In this document: piece by piece, positions 1-6,901 of the stretch
How the letters are laid out: every line of letters starts with the position of its first letter
Position numbering within the stretch: the stretch's first letter is position 1
From: Verrucomicrobiales bacterium
GTDB lineage: Bacteria > Verrucomicrobiota > Verrucomicrobiia > Limisphaerales > UBA1100
Direction: 5' to 3'
DNA length: 7,766 nt
Assembly (NCBI GenBank): GCA_002724615.1
Contig: PBPF01000100.1
Coordinates: 12,004 to 19,769, forward strand
Translations under genes and position numbers: made by a program
Notes under the pieces: model-generated
Seen by the model: the letters and a program-made list of their open reading frames with translations, nothing else
Told to the model about the DNA's origin: nothing
Databases searched by the model: none

Positions 1-588
1 TAGATTATAGGTCTGCACGTTGCCGGCAAGATTCCTGGCAGCAGCAGGCATGTTCATGGCACCGGGTTTGGCTTGGGCACGGAACACACGCGGCTTGAGC
101 GCGGCAGCTGCAATGCCCGCTCCACCGGAACTGGCATCATCGTCCTTTTTGGAAAGTCGCTTCTCATCTTGATCCTTGGCGGATTCAGTATTTTTTCCGA
201 CACGCATTTGATCTGCGGCTTCTCCTGCCAGTTTGGCTTTATCCTGTTCGTCGGCATTTTGAGGCTCAGGAAGGGTAACCTTGGCCATGGTGCCGGGGTT
301 GTCTTGCGGTTTGGTGGGGGTGGCGGGGCGTTGATTAAAAATGGATAGAGCCAGCAGACCGACTCCCATGGCGGCGAGTCCGCTGACGGCCCAGCGCAGG
401 AAGGCGGGCCAAGGCTGAGCGGCAGGCTCGGGCGCATTGGCTGACGAACCATAGGTGCGCCGAATCTCGCCCTGCAGCATTTGACGGGTCGCCTCGTGCA
501 TGGCGGGGGGATCACCCAATTCCTCGCGGCGGCGCTTGGCGTATGCCTTGAGCCACTGCTCGGTTCGGTTTTTCGGTTCGTCCGACAT
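1..588 (-). CDS. Putative anti-sigma-like single-pass membrane protein (3' end cut by window edge)
   Basis: The frame is open from an ATG at 586-588 to the window edge, giving 196 residues with no stop. An AGGA at 593-596 supports this start. Residues 1-60 are charged and probably cytosolic. They include a segment around residues 27-46 (PPAMHEATRQMLQGEIRR) of a kind I associate with sigma-linked proteins of Verrucomicrobiota, from memory only. Residues 65-84 form one hydrophobic span. Beyond it the visible part is low in complexity: Pro/Thr/Lys-rich at 87-105, Asp/Lys/Ser-rich at about 135-155, then an Ala-rich run. No folded domain is visible before the cut. The gene follows the ECF sigma gene by 6 nt, so an anti-sigma role is inferred from position and topology. 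The zinc-binding His-x3-Cys-x2-Cys motif of ZAS anti-sigma factors is absent. The exported part may continue into a sensory or enzymatic domain outside the window. Confidence 0.85.
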   Translation of the reverse strand, partial: MSDEPKNRTEQWLKAYAKRRREELGDPPAMHEATRQMLQGEIRRTYGSSANAPEPAAQPWPAFLRWAVSGLAAMGVGLLALSIFNQRPATPTKPQDNPGTMAKVTLPEPQNADEQDKAKLAGEAADQMRVGKNTESAKDQDEKRLSKKDDDASSGGAGIAAAALKPRVFRAQAKPGAMNMPAAARNLAGNVQTYNL

Positions 589-592
589 TGTG

Positions 593-597
593 TCCTA
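593..597 (-). promoter_or_regulatory. Ribosome-binding site overlapping the sigma stop codon
   Basis: On the minus strand AGGA (593-596) overlaps the TAG stop (595-597) of the sigma gene and lies 4 nt before the ATG at 588. The ribosome ending the sigma factor sits on the start site of the next gene, which suggests translational coupling and balanced amounts of the two products. Confidence 0.6.
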
Positions 598-1221
598 TTC
601 TTTAGACGGCATAACCTCCACGTTTTCCTTAGAAAAAATTCTGCGCAACACAGCCTCGAGCTTGTCGCGGCACTTGCTAAGGCGTGAACTTACCGTTTTT
701 TCGTTTAATTTCAAGGATTTGCTGATTTCACTGTACTGCAGATCGCCGAAATAGCGCAGCTCAAGAATCTCCTGACAAGGGCCGCCGAGCTGCTCAAGGG
801 CCTCGCTGACTAGACGCCATTTCTCGTCGCGCAGCATTTCGGAATCGGGCGAAGGCAGTGGGCTGGCGGGATCGAGCAGGCGGTTGCCCTCATCATCCTC
901 GGCTTGCAGGGAGAGTGGGGCTAGTCCGCCCCCGCGCTTGGCGGCCATTTGCTTGGCGCGATAATCACGCGCCTTGTTGGTGGCGATGCGAAAGATCCAG
1001 GTTTGCAGCGCACTGCCACCCTTGAAATTGGCAAGGTTCTTGACGACGGAGAGGAAGGTTTCCTGACAAATTTCTTCGCTGTCTTCCCATGTATAATCGC
1101 CAGAGAGCTGGTGTACGAAGCGGCTGGTGGCAGCGTAGTGAAGGTCGAAAAGCTCATCCCAAGCAACGGAGTCTCCCTCTTGACAGCGGGAGATCAGCGC
1201 GTGCTCGGCCTCACGATCCAT
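595..1221 (-). CDS. ECF (group 4) RNA polymerase sigma-70 factor
   Basis: This 208-residue protein has the two-domain form of ECF sigma factors, which direct RNA polymerase to a small regulon. Region 2 spans about residues 10-92. It includes the core-binding and -10-recognition stretch with EEICQETFLSVV (49-60) and TWIFRIATNKARDYRAK (74-90). After a linker rich in Pro, Asp and Glu, region 4 (about 138-195) has a helix-turn-helix with QYSEISKSLKLNEKTVSSRL (162-181) for the -35 element. The frame is also open upstream to a TTG at 1302. I chose the ATG at 1221 because sigma homology starts right after it and the extra 27 residues look unlike the family. No Shine-Dalgarno precedes this ATG, but a -10-like TATACT lies 6 nt upstream, which fits a leaderless mRNA. 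The next gene is a membrane protein that may be its anti-sigma factor. The target regulon is unknown. Confidence 0.95.
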   Translation of the reverse strand: MDREAEHALISRCQEGDSVAWDELFDLHYAATSRFVHQLSGDYTWEDSEEICQETFLSVVKNLANFKGGSALQTWIFRIATNKARDYRAKQMAAKRGGGLAPLSLQAEDDEGNRLLDPASPLPSPDSEMLRDEKWRLVSEALEQLGGPCQEILELRYFGDLQYSEISKSLKLNEKTVSSRLSKCRDKLEAVLRRIFSKENVEVMPSKE

Positions 1222-1227
1222 ACGCCC

Positions 1228-1257
1228 AGTATAGTTCACGCCTGATCGCCGTGCCAG
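1228..1257 (-). promoter_or_regulatory. Candidate sigma-70-type promoter giving a leaderless sigma mRNA
   Basis: On the minus strand CTGGCA (1252-1257, 4 of 6 against TTGACA) and TATACT (1228-1233, 5 of 6 against TATAAT) are 18 bp apart. The -10 hexamer is followed by 6 nt and then the ATG at 1221, so transcription would begin at or next to the start codon. It resembles a housekeeping rather than an ECF promoter. It was found by eye and the -35 is only a fair match. Confidence 0.35.
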
Positions 1258-1290
1258 TTTTTCACCATTCACCGCAACATTTTGTGAAGT

Positions 1291-1383
1291 ATCCTTGTTC
1301 AAATCTCTGGTCTGTTTGTCTTTTTGATCGATAGGTTTGAGTTGTCAGTTGCCATTACTGGCGGCACTTGATTGAACAAGGAT
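1291..1383. repeat. Perfect 12-bp inverted repeat flanking the gap between the two gene pairs
   Basis: ATCCTTGTTCAA at 1291-1302 is matched by its exact reverse complement TTGAACAAGGAT at 1372-1383, with 69 bp between. The right arm touches the stop codon of the A2M gene (1383-1385). The left arm lies about 34 bp upstream of the candidate -35 of the next sigma gene. A small GCCA-TTAC-TGGC hairpin (1351-1362) lies inside the loop. A perfect 12-bp match in about 160 bp is unlikely by chance. It could be a long-range RNA stem at the end of the A2M message or a pair of protein-binding sites. No T-run follows on the minus strand, so it is not a standard terminator. Confidence 0.6.
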
Positions 1384-4300
1384 CACTCCACCAACAGTTC
1401 CACTGGCGCTGCCTCGGCCCGTACCTCGGGCTCGTAGTACTGGTACGCCACCGACTTGGGTGCCTTGGCCTTGACGGGGTATTTGGCCTTCAACTCATAC
1501 TCGAACTGGACGGGCTTCCCGTTTTCAATCTGGCGAAAATACAGCGTCACTTGACGACCGGTGATGTTGAAACGCTCAATCAGTCCCTCGTCCTTCAGGC
1601 CCTGAAAATATTCGGGCAACACTTGGAAGCCAGGCGGGATGCCCAAGTCCACCAATGTCATGTCCGCGTTGCCTTCATCGTGATAGGCTACGGTCACATT
1701 TACGCCCAGTGTATCGTTCTTCTTCAACGTGGTGGTGTCATATGCCACGTCGATGGTCAGCGGCGGTTGCTGCGCGGGCGGCTCGCCGGAATCGGCCCAG
1801 GGCTCGTAATGGACGCCCACAATTTGGTACGCGAGGTTACCTTTCCCCGAGGGCTCGAGCACCACCGTGTTACGTCCGGGCTTTACGAGGTGGCGCAGGC
1901 TGATGAGGCGAAACACGTCGCTGGTGTCGGGCGTAATCTCCACACGCTGGGCCGCCTCGCCGTTGGCGATCACCTCGATGGTAAGGTCGTTCTCCGTGCC
2001 ACCCGCGCTGTCTGTGCCCGCCAGCAGCGCGCGCATTGCATGCACCGTTGCGCTGGTGGAATGCCATGTGCCACGCGCGTCCTTCTTGGCGATCAACCAA
2101 GCCAATGCCTGGTGCGCCACCGCTGTGTGACGGCGAGCCTTTAAAAATGCCTGTGCGATGATTGCAGTGGTCTCGATTTCCTGCGTGCCACCGCGTCCAT
2201 GCATCACGCCTTCCACGGCGGATTTCCAGTGTGCCAGCTTATCCTCGACGATCTTCGCCGTTTCCAGACGATTGATCACCTGTTCTGCCTCCTTTCGTTG
2301 GGCCGCCGCCAGTGCGTTGGCGCACAGGCCCAGCGTGTAGTTGTCATTCTCGTTGGCCATGTTCGCGGCAATGTAGTCCATCGCGCGCGTGAGCTTGGGG
2401 TCAACCGGGCCGGACTCCGCGAGTGCCCACGCGATGTATGCCGTTGTTCGCAGCTTTGCGCCGCGGAAGGCGTTGATCGCCCCCTCGGCAATGCCGCCTT
2501 GGGTAGGCGTCCACGAGCCATCGCCAGCCTGCTGGCTCATCAACCAATTGCGAGTGCGCTCGATCACCTTGGGATCCACGTCATGCACCTTGGCCATGTC
2601 GGCAAATTCCATCAGTCCGTAGGCAGTCAGCACGTTGTGCGCTGGTGACTTGCCGAACCACTCGAAGCCACCGCCGCGCACCTCGTAGCTCAACAGCCGC
2701 TGGTAGCCGATGTTGATGAAGTTGCGCGCCTTTAACTCGATCTCGGGCTTGGTCATCTTGTTGCGGATCATGTAGTCGAGCACGAGGATATTTGGGTAGG
2801 TAGTCGATGAGGTTTGCTCGAAGCAGCCATGAGGCATCCGGAAGATTCCGTCCAGTCCCTCCACCACCTGACTGAATGCGCCGGGGTAAACCTTGACGAA
2901 TAGGTCATTCGCGCCGTTGATGGCGTTGGCAGGGATGGTAAACTCGCGGTTGAGGTTGGCATTGAGTCGACCGTTGAATACCTGCTCATGCCGGCGGCCG
3001 TCAGGTTCCACGCGCACGCGGCGCTCCACTGCGTCGGCCATTTCTGATCCGAAAGCCTTCAGCGTAAGCGCGTGGCTGCCGGGCTTGAGTGCCTCGAGCG
3101 TGAAATAGACCCGCTTGACCTCGTTCGGGGCGATTTCCAGCGAACGCGTCGGCTCATCGTGAAGCCGATACCAGTCGCCTGCCTGCAGTTCCAGTTTTAC
3201 CGTTTGCGGTTTTTCCAGATAGTTGAATACCGCCACTGGCACACTCACCTGATCGTGCTGTGTGAGCGCCACGGGAAAGTCGATGTCCACGAAGAAGTCC
3301 TGAAACACACGGATGCCTGTTGTAGCCGAGCCCAGTTCGCCGTTTTGCGACACAGCACTCATGGCCAGCCGCCAAGTGGTGATGGAGTCAGCCAGTGGCA
3401 CATCCAGTCGCGCGGTGCCCTTGTCGTCGGTGATCAACTCCGGTTTCCACAACAGTGTCTCCGGGAAATACCGCCGTACTCGGGTGGGGGCCTTGAGCTT
3501 AGCTCCGCCGGGCCCCATCCTTTCGTTCTTCATCGGCGCGGATTGGTCCGTTGGGACAGCTGTTTCTGCCATAAGTGCTTGAGGTTCAGGCATCGCCGCT
3601 TCCATAGTTTCTTCTCCCATCGCCATCTGGTCTAGATCCATTCCTTCCAAGGCAAAGCCGCGCGCTGCGTCATCTGCATTGAACCTTAGGGCATTGTTGA
3701 ACTGATCACGGTTGCCAGCGGTGGACTTGTCCGTTCTGCTGTTAACCAGCCGTGACTGCAATACTCCGCCATTGGCATTAACAAACATGGCAACCAGCAA
3801 CAGGGGAAGCGCGACCAGTGCGGTGCGGCTGAAACCCAGCCATGCGGCGCGTCGGGTATTGATTTTCTCCAGCGCGCTTTCACTCGTTACAGCCAACGCG
3901 CCCGCCACCAAGGCCAGCAGCCCATACACGCCCAACAGTGACCAGCCTGCCGATGCCATGTCCAGCGAGCGGGGGGCAATCGCCGCCACCACAGCCACGG
4001 CGATGGCTCCGCCCATTGCCAAGAGAAACGCCCATGGCAAAGGTGCCAGTGCCTTGCGAAAAAGTGGCATGGTTTCCAGTGCTCCGTCCGTCTTGGCGCG
4101 ATTCACCCACCATGCCAGCAGGCCAACCACTGCTATCACATCAAACAGTGCGAAGCCCAGAAACAGGTAAGCCAAGGCTTCGTTGCGGGTTGACTGGTAA
4201 ATCCAAAGGGCGAGCGCGGCGACTAACAGCGGGATGGTGATGCCAAGAATCCACCACAGGTTCACACAGCGCATCGCCCGGCGTAACTCGTCCGTCTGTC

Positions 4301-6899
4301 GCAAACCAAGGTCCGCTGGTTGCCGATGGCGAAACTTGAGCACGCCGCAGACAAGAATTGGCAGCAGCAGCAGGAACAGGATTGCGAACGGGCTTAGTAC
4401 GGCGGTGGTGGACATCGTGCGCTCATGCAATTGTTTGCGGGCGCCCACCGACGCGTGTTCCTCGCGCACTGATTTCTCGAGATTGTCCTGGGCCTCATTT
4501 TTTTCGCGGCGGACTTGTTGTTTTTTTTCGTCAAAGTTCATTCCGGCGAGTGGCACGATGTCATCCTGGGCTCCATTACCCTCAGCCGCGGCAAACAACA
4601 CTACGGCAGCCTCGGCAATGTCCGGGTCAGGCTCAGGCAGAGGCGCAGGCTCGATGAGGTCGCGCGGCTGAACCGGGGGATTTGCCCGCAACTGAAATCG
4701 CGGTTTCAGGATTTCCTCTTGGATGGCGAAGTACACCCGCTCCAAGCCCGGCCGCATCTCGGACAGGGCAAACACCGCCTCATCCACACCCGCCAGCCCA
4801 AGGGCCGCCTGCGCTGGCTGGCCGTCACCGCGCCGGACAATGAAGTTCAGGATAGCTTTTTCTCCCGGCCGATAAGTGTCCTTGTCCAGCTTGGCTTCGA
4901 TCTTTAGACGGTCCGCCCGCCGCACTTGGATGACCTTGGTGTCGCCGCCAATGTTGCCATCGGGCCGGATGCGGTAGCCGCGCAGTTCCAGCGTGCCAAA
5001 GAGATCCGCCGGCAGATCCAGTGCCAACGCGCCGCGGCCTTTCTCAATCTCTACGGTCTTCATCAATACCGCCCGCCTCCCGCGTACAACGTCGATAAAA
5101 ATCCGCCCTTTTTGACTTGGCGACAGGATGTCGATTTTTGCCGTGTCGCCGGTTTGGTACACCGCCTTGTCTGTGCGCATGAGAAATGCGTCGGGCTGGC
5201 GGTCGATGCGCAGGGTGGCAACGCGCTCGGCCTTGACGCCCCGCGCATCCTCAGCGCCTACTCGCAGGCGAATTTGAGCATCGACAGGCGTGAGCTTGAC
5301 CTTGGCAATACCCGCGGAGGAGGTCTCGATCTTTTCACGCGTGCGGCCGATGGTGAGCTTGGTCTTTGCGGGTCGTCCGTCGGGATAGGCAGTCAGGATA
5401 TAGACCGTGTTTTCCACGCCGCGTACCAGCGCGCCGCTCTCGGGAAACACCTCGATGCGGATGGGCTCTTTGGTCACGATTACCTCGCGAGACTTCTCCA
5501 GCTTATGGTCGGCCGCGTCCACTACTTCCGCTTTTAATGACACGAATGCATCGCCACGGTTGCGTTCCTGCCCGACGAAACCGGACTTCAGGCGAAACTC
5601 AAAATCAAACTCGCCCGCCGCATTCAGCTCGCCTTCAATGGTCTCGAATGCCCGGAACCGTTCGATAAATTCAGATGCCGTGAGCTTGAACTTCCCTCCT
5701 GCCACCGGCTTGCCGAAGGTGTATTGTGCCGAGATGGTACCCTTCACGAGTTGCCCCGGCTGGTAAAAGCCCTGCTCGACGCCGAGGTCGATCTTGAAGC
5801 GCGGCAGCTTGTAACGCTCCACGCGCACGGTGCGTTCGGAAGTGGTGTCACCTACCGTCGCGAAGATCGTGTAGCTGCCGAGGTTTACCTGGTCGGCCAG
5901 TTCAAAATCTTTCGCAAAGATGCCAAACGCTGAGGTTTCACCCGTTCTCTTGAACACCTTGTTGCCTTTGGCGTCCTGTACCTCGATGACCGCCTTGCGC
6001 CCTGCCTCTGGTCTCAGCCCGGCATTTGCCAGCGATAGGGTGCGAATGTGAATCTTCTGCCCCGGCTGGTACATTGGCTTATCGCTGGTGAGCAGCACGC
6101 GAAATGAGCGGTTCAGTTGCACTGTGTGTTCTACCGCGCCTTGTTTGTCGCCGGGTAGCATGGCCCGTAGTTTGTACTCGCCTTCAGGCAGGTCAGCCGG
6201 CACCTCTGTGGAGACCTGTGCGAAGCCCTCATCATCGGTCTGCGTGCTGACCATCCAGATCTCGTCGCCCTCGACAGAGACAAGGCTCACCTGCACATCA
6301 GCGTTGGCGGCGGGCGTGTTTTTCTCCCCATCGCGAACCGCCACTCGCACGGCCGCCGGCATACCGGGCGCAATATTCTTGGGCGCAAATAAAGTCGCCT
6401 GCCGGGCGTCTGCCTTCCGGCTGTTGATGCGTTCCAGCTCGGTCTTGCGATTCTCATTGATCACCTTCGCTTCGGCGCGAAACTTGCGATGCTGTTGTTG
6501 GTTAAAAAAAATGCCACCCGCCACCAGTAGCATCGTTAGACTCGCGGCAATGGCCCAAAAACGGCCGCTGCCCATCCAGACCACCTCGGGCTCGATGATG
6601 ACATTCTCCGGTGGAGGTGGCGGCTGGTTTTCTGTGACGCTCTCCATTACCTGCTCCACGAACTCATCCGGCTCGGCGGTCGCGTCCATCCGCGTGGACA
6701 GGCCAGCAAGGAAGACTTCCGCCGTGCGCCGTTGATCTTCGCTTTGCGATAGCTGGTCGGCCATGGCCAGTTGGCGGCGGATCTCCTCCAGCTTTCCCGG
6801 CGTGGCAGCCAGTGCCGAAAGTTCGTCCAGCTGCGCGTTGGAGATGTCGCCGTCCAGCAGTTGGCCCAGCAATTCCTCAAATCGTTCGTTGTCGTTCAT
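1383..6899 (-). CDS. Membrane-bound alpha-2-macroglobulin-like protein with N-terminal anti-sigma-like head and six-span insert
   Basis: A2M proteins trap proteases: cleavage of a bait region triggers a shape change and a thioester couples to the attacker. This one has 1838 residues. In order: a cytosolic head (1-114), a membrane span (115-132), a first beta domain (about 170-262), an MG2-type domain with the family signature DKPMYQPGQ (273-281), MG3/MG4-type domains (about 366-565), a bait-region-type domain (about 570-715, ending LAGVDEAVFAL), a charged linker, six membrane spans (833-1040), a Met-rich linker, the central A2M domain (about 1140-1235), the thioester helical domain with GCFEQ at 1358-1362, and a C-terminal receptor-binding-type domain (about 1715-1838). 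Cys1359 and Gln1362 can form the thioester. The histidine that favours hydroxyl targets in complement C3 appears absent near 1471, by an alignment made by eye. The ATG at 6899 is chosen over a GTG at 6932 because a good AAGGAAG precedes it. The protease-trap role follows from the family; the sigma link is inferred from the head and from the sigma gene 2 nt upstream. Domain edges are approximate. Confidence 0.95.
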   Translation of the reverse strand: MNDNERFEELLGQLLDGDISNAQLDELSALAATPGKLEEIRRQLAMADQLSQSEDQRRTAEVFLAGLSTRMDATAEPDEFVEQVMESVTENQPPPPPENVIIEPEVVWMGSGRFWAIAASLTMLLVAGGIFFNQQQHRKFRAEAKVINENRKTELERINSRKADARQATLFAPKNIAPGMPAAVRVAVRDGEKNTPAANADVQVSLVSVEGDEIWMVSTQTDDEGFAQVSTEVPADLPEGEYKLRAMLPGDKQGAVEHTVQLNRSFRVLLTSDKPMYQPGQKIHIRTLSLANAGLRPEAGRKAVIEVQDAKGNKVFKRTGETSAFGIFAKDFELADQVNLGSYTIFATVGDTTSERTVRVERYKLPRFKIDLGVEQGFYQPGQLVKGTISAQYTFGKPVAGGKFKLTASEFIERFRAFETIEGELNAAGEFDFEFRLKSGFVGQERNRGDAFVSLKAEVVDAADHKLEKSREVIVTKEPIRIEVFPESGALVRGVENTVYILTAYPDGRPAKTKLTIGRTREKIETSSAGIAKVKLTPVDAQIRLRVGAEDARGVKAERVATLRIDRQPDAFLMRTDKAVYQTGDTAKIDILSPSQKGRIFIDVVRGRRAVLMKTVEIEKGRGALALDLPADLFGTLELRGYRIRPDGNIGGDTKVIQVRRADRLKIEAKLDKDTYRPGEKAILNFIVRRGDGQPAQAALGLAGVDEAVFALSEMRPGLERVYFAIQEEILKPRFQLRANPPVQPRDLIEPAPLPEPDPDIAEAAVVLFAAAEGNGAQDDIVPLAGMNFDEKKQQVRREKNEAQDNLEKSVREEHASVGARKQLHERTMSTTAVLSPFAILFLLLLPILVCGVLKFRHRQPADLGLRQTDELRRAMRCVNLWWILGITIPLLVAALALWIYQSTRNEALAYLFLGFALFDVIAVVGLLAWWVNRAKTDGALETMPLFRKALAPLPWAFLLAMGGAIAVAVVAAIAPRSLDMASAGWSLLGVYGLLALVAGALAVTSESALEKINTRRAAWLGFSRTALVALPLLLVAMFVNANGGVLQSRLVNSRTDKSTAGNRDQFNNALRFNADDAARGFALEGMDLDQMAMGEETMEAAMPEPQALMAETAVPTDQSAPMKNERMGPGGAKLKAPTRVRRYFPETLLWKPELITDDKGTARLDVPLADSITTWRLAMSAVSQNGELGSATTGIRVFQDFFVDIDFPVALTQHDQVSVPVAVFNYLEKPQTVKLELQAGDWYRLHDEPTRSLEIAPNEVKRVYFTLEALKPGSHALTLKAFGSEMADAVERRVRVEPDGRRHEQVFNGRLNANLNREFTIPANAINGANDLFVKVYPGAFSQVVEGLDGIFRMPHGCFEQTSSTTYPNILVLDYMIRNKMTKPEIELKARNFINIGYQRLLSYEVRGGGFEWFGKSPAHNVLTAYGLMEFADMAKVHDVDPKVIERTRNWLMSQQAGDGSWTPTQGGIAEGAINAFRGAKLRTTAYIAWALAESGPVDPKLTRAMDYIAANMANENDNYTLGLCANALAAAQRKEAEQVINRLETAKIVEDKLAHWKSAVEGVMHGRGGTQEIETTAIIAQAFLKARRHTAVAHQALAWLIAKKDARGTWHSTSATVHAMRALLAGTDSAGGTENDLTIEVIANGEAAQRVEITPDTSDVFRLISLRHLVKPGRNTVVLEPSGKGNLAYQIVGVHYEPWADSGEPPAQQPPLTIDVAYDTTTLKKNDTLGVNVTVAYHDEGNADMTLVDLGIPPGFQVLPEYFQGLKDEGLIERFNITGRQVTLYFRQIENGKPVQFEYELKAKYPVKAKAPKSVAYQYYEPEVRAEAAPVELLVE
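2814..2828 (-). other. Thioester motif GCFEQ of the A2M thioester domain
   Basis: Codons for residues 1358-1362 encode Gly-Cys-Phe-Glu-Gln, within PHGCFEQTSS. Cys1359 (2823-2825) and Gln1362 (2814-2816) are the pair that form the internal thioester in A2M and complement proteins. Phe replaces the Gly of the animal GCGEQ form. Bacterial members vary at this place, so the motif should be functional. It is followed by an alpha-helical toroid-like region (about 1370-1620) containing AHNVLTAYGL and GDGSW, as expected of this domain. Confidence 0.85.
3780..4403 (-). other. Six-transmembrane bundle inserted in the A2M
   Basis: Hydrophobic spans are seen at residues about 833-853, 881-901, 908-932, 953-976, 983-1004 and 1019-1040. 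The loops at 854-880 (KFRHRQ, ELRRAMR), 933-952 (NRAK, FRK) and 1005-1018 (EKINTRR) are basic and alternate with uncharged or shorter ones, so by the positive-inside rule both ends of the bundle face outward. The two halves of the A2M would then lie on the same outer side. The bundle lies between the bait-region-type domain and the central A2M domain. I do not recognise it as a known transporter or enzyme domain. Confidence 0.8.
6558..6899 (-). other. N-terminal cytosolic head of the A2M protein, anti-sigma-like
   Basis: Residues 1-114 start with a helical segment containing FEELLGQLLDGDISNAQLDEL (7-27), then EEIRRQLAMADQL (38-50), then an acidic Glu/Asp-rich part and a run of five prolines (93-97) before the membrane span. 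Short helical heads with a 'LLDG...L..L' pattern are common on FecR-like and other sigma-linked membrane proteins of planctomycetes and relatives, where they are thought to bind the sigma factor encoded just upstream. This assignment rests on pattern, position and memory, not on an alignment. Confidence 0.5.
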
Positions 6900-6901
6900 G
6901 G

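Noticed and set aside
1..150. Assigning the cut membrane protein to a von Willebrand A or other sensor family.
   Set aside because: The visible outer part is low in complexity and holds no domain signature.
1236..1268. A 10-codon minus-strand mini frame (MVKNWHGDQA) upstream of the left sigma gene.
   Set aside because: If the message is leaderless it is not even transcribed; no ribosome-binding site is evident and such short frames are common by chance.
1222..1302. N-terminal extension of the left sigma factor to a TTG at 1302.
   Set aside because: The added 27 residues lack sigma homology, overlap the inverted repeat and would cover the candidate promoter; the ATG at 1221 fits the family start.
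1348..1365. A GCCA-TTAC-TGGC hairpin after the A2M gene as an intrinsic terminator.
   Set aside because: Only 4 firm pairs in the minus-strand RNA and no following U-run.
1368..2144. A 258-codon open frame on the plus strand.
   Set aside because: It lies wholly opposite the A2M C-terminal and thioester domains, which are clearly the coding strand; the product has no recognisable domain and odd composition.
4926..5537. A 203-codon open frame on the plus strand, and similar ones at 3072-3635 and 6917-7456.
   Set aside because: All are antisense to well-supported genes, a usual effect of GC-rich codon use, and none shows a family motif.
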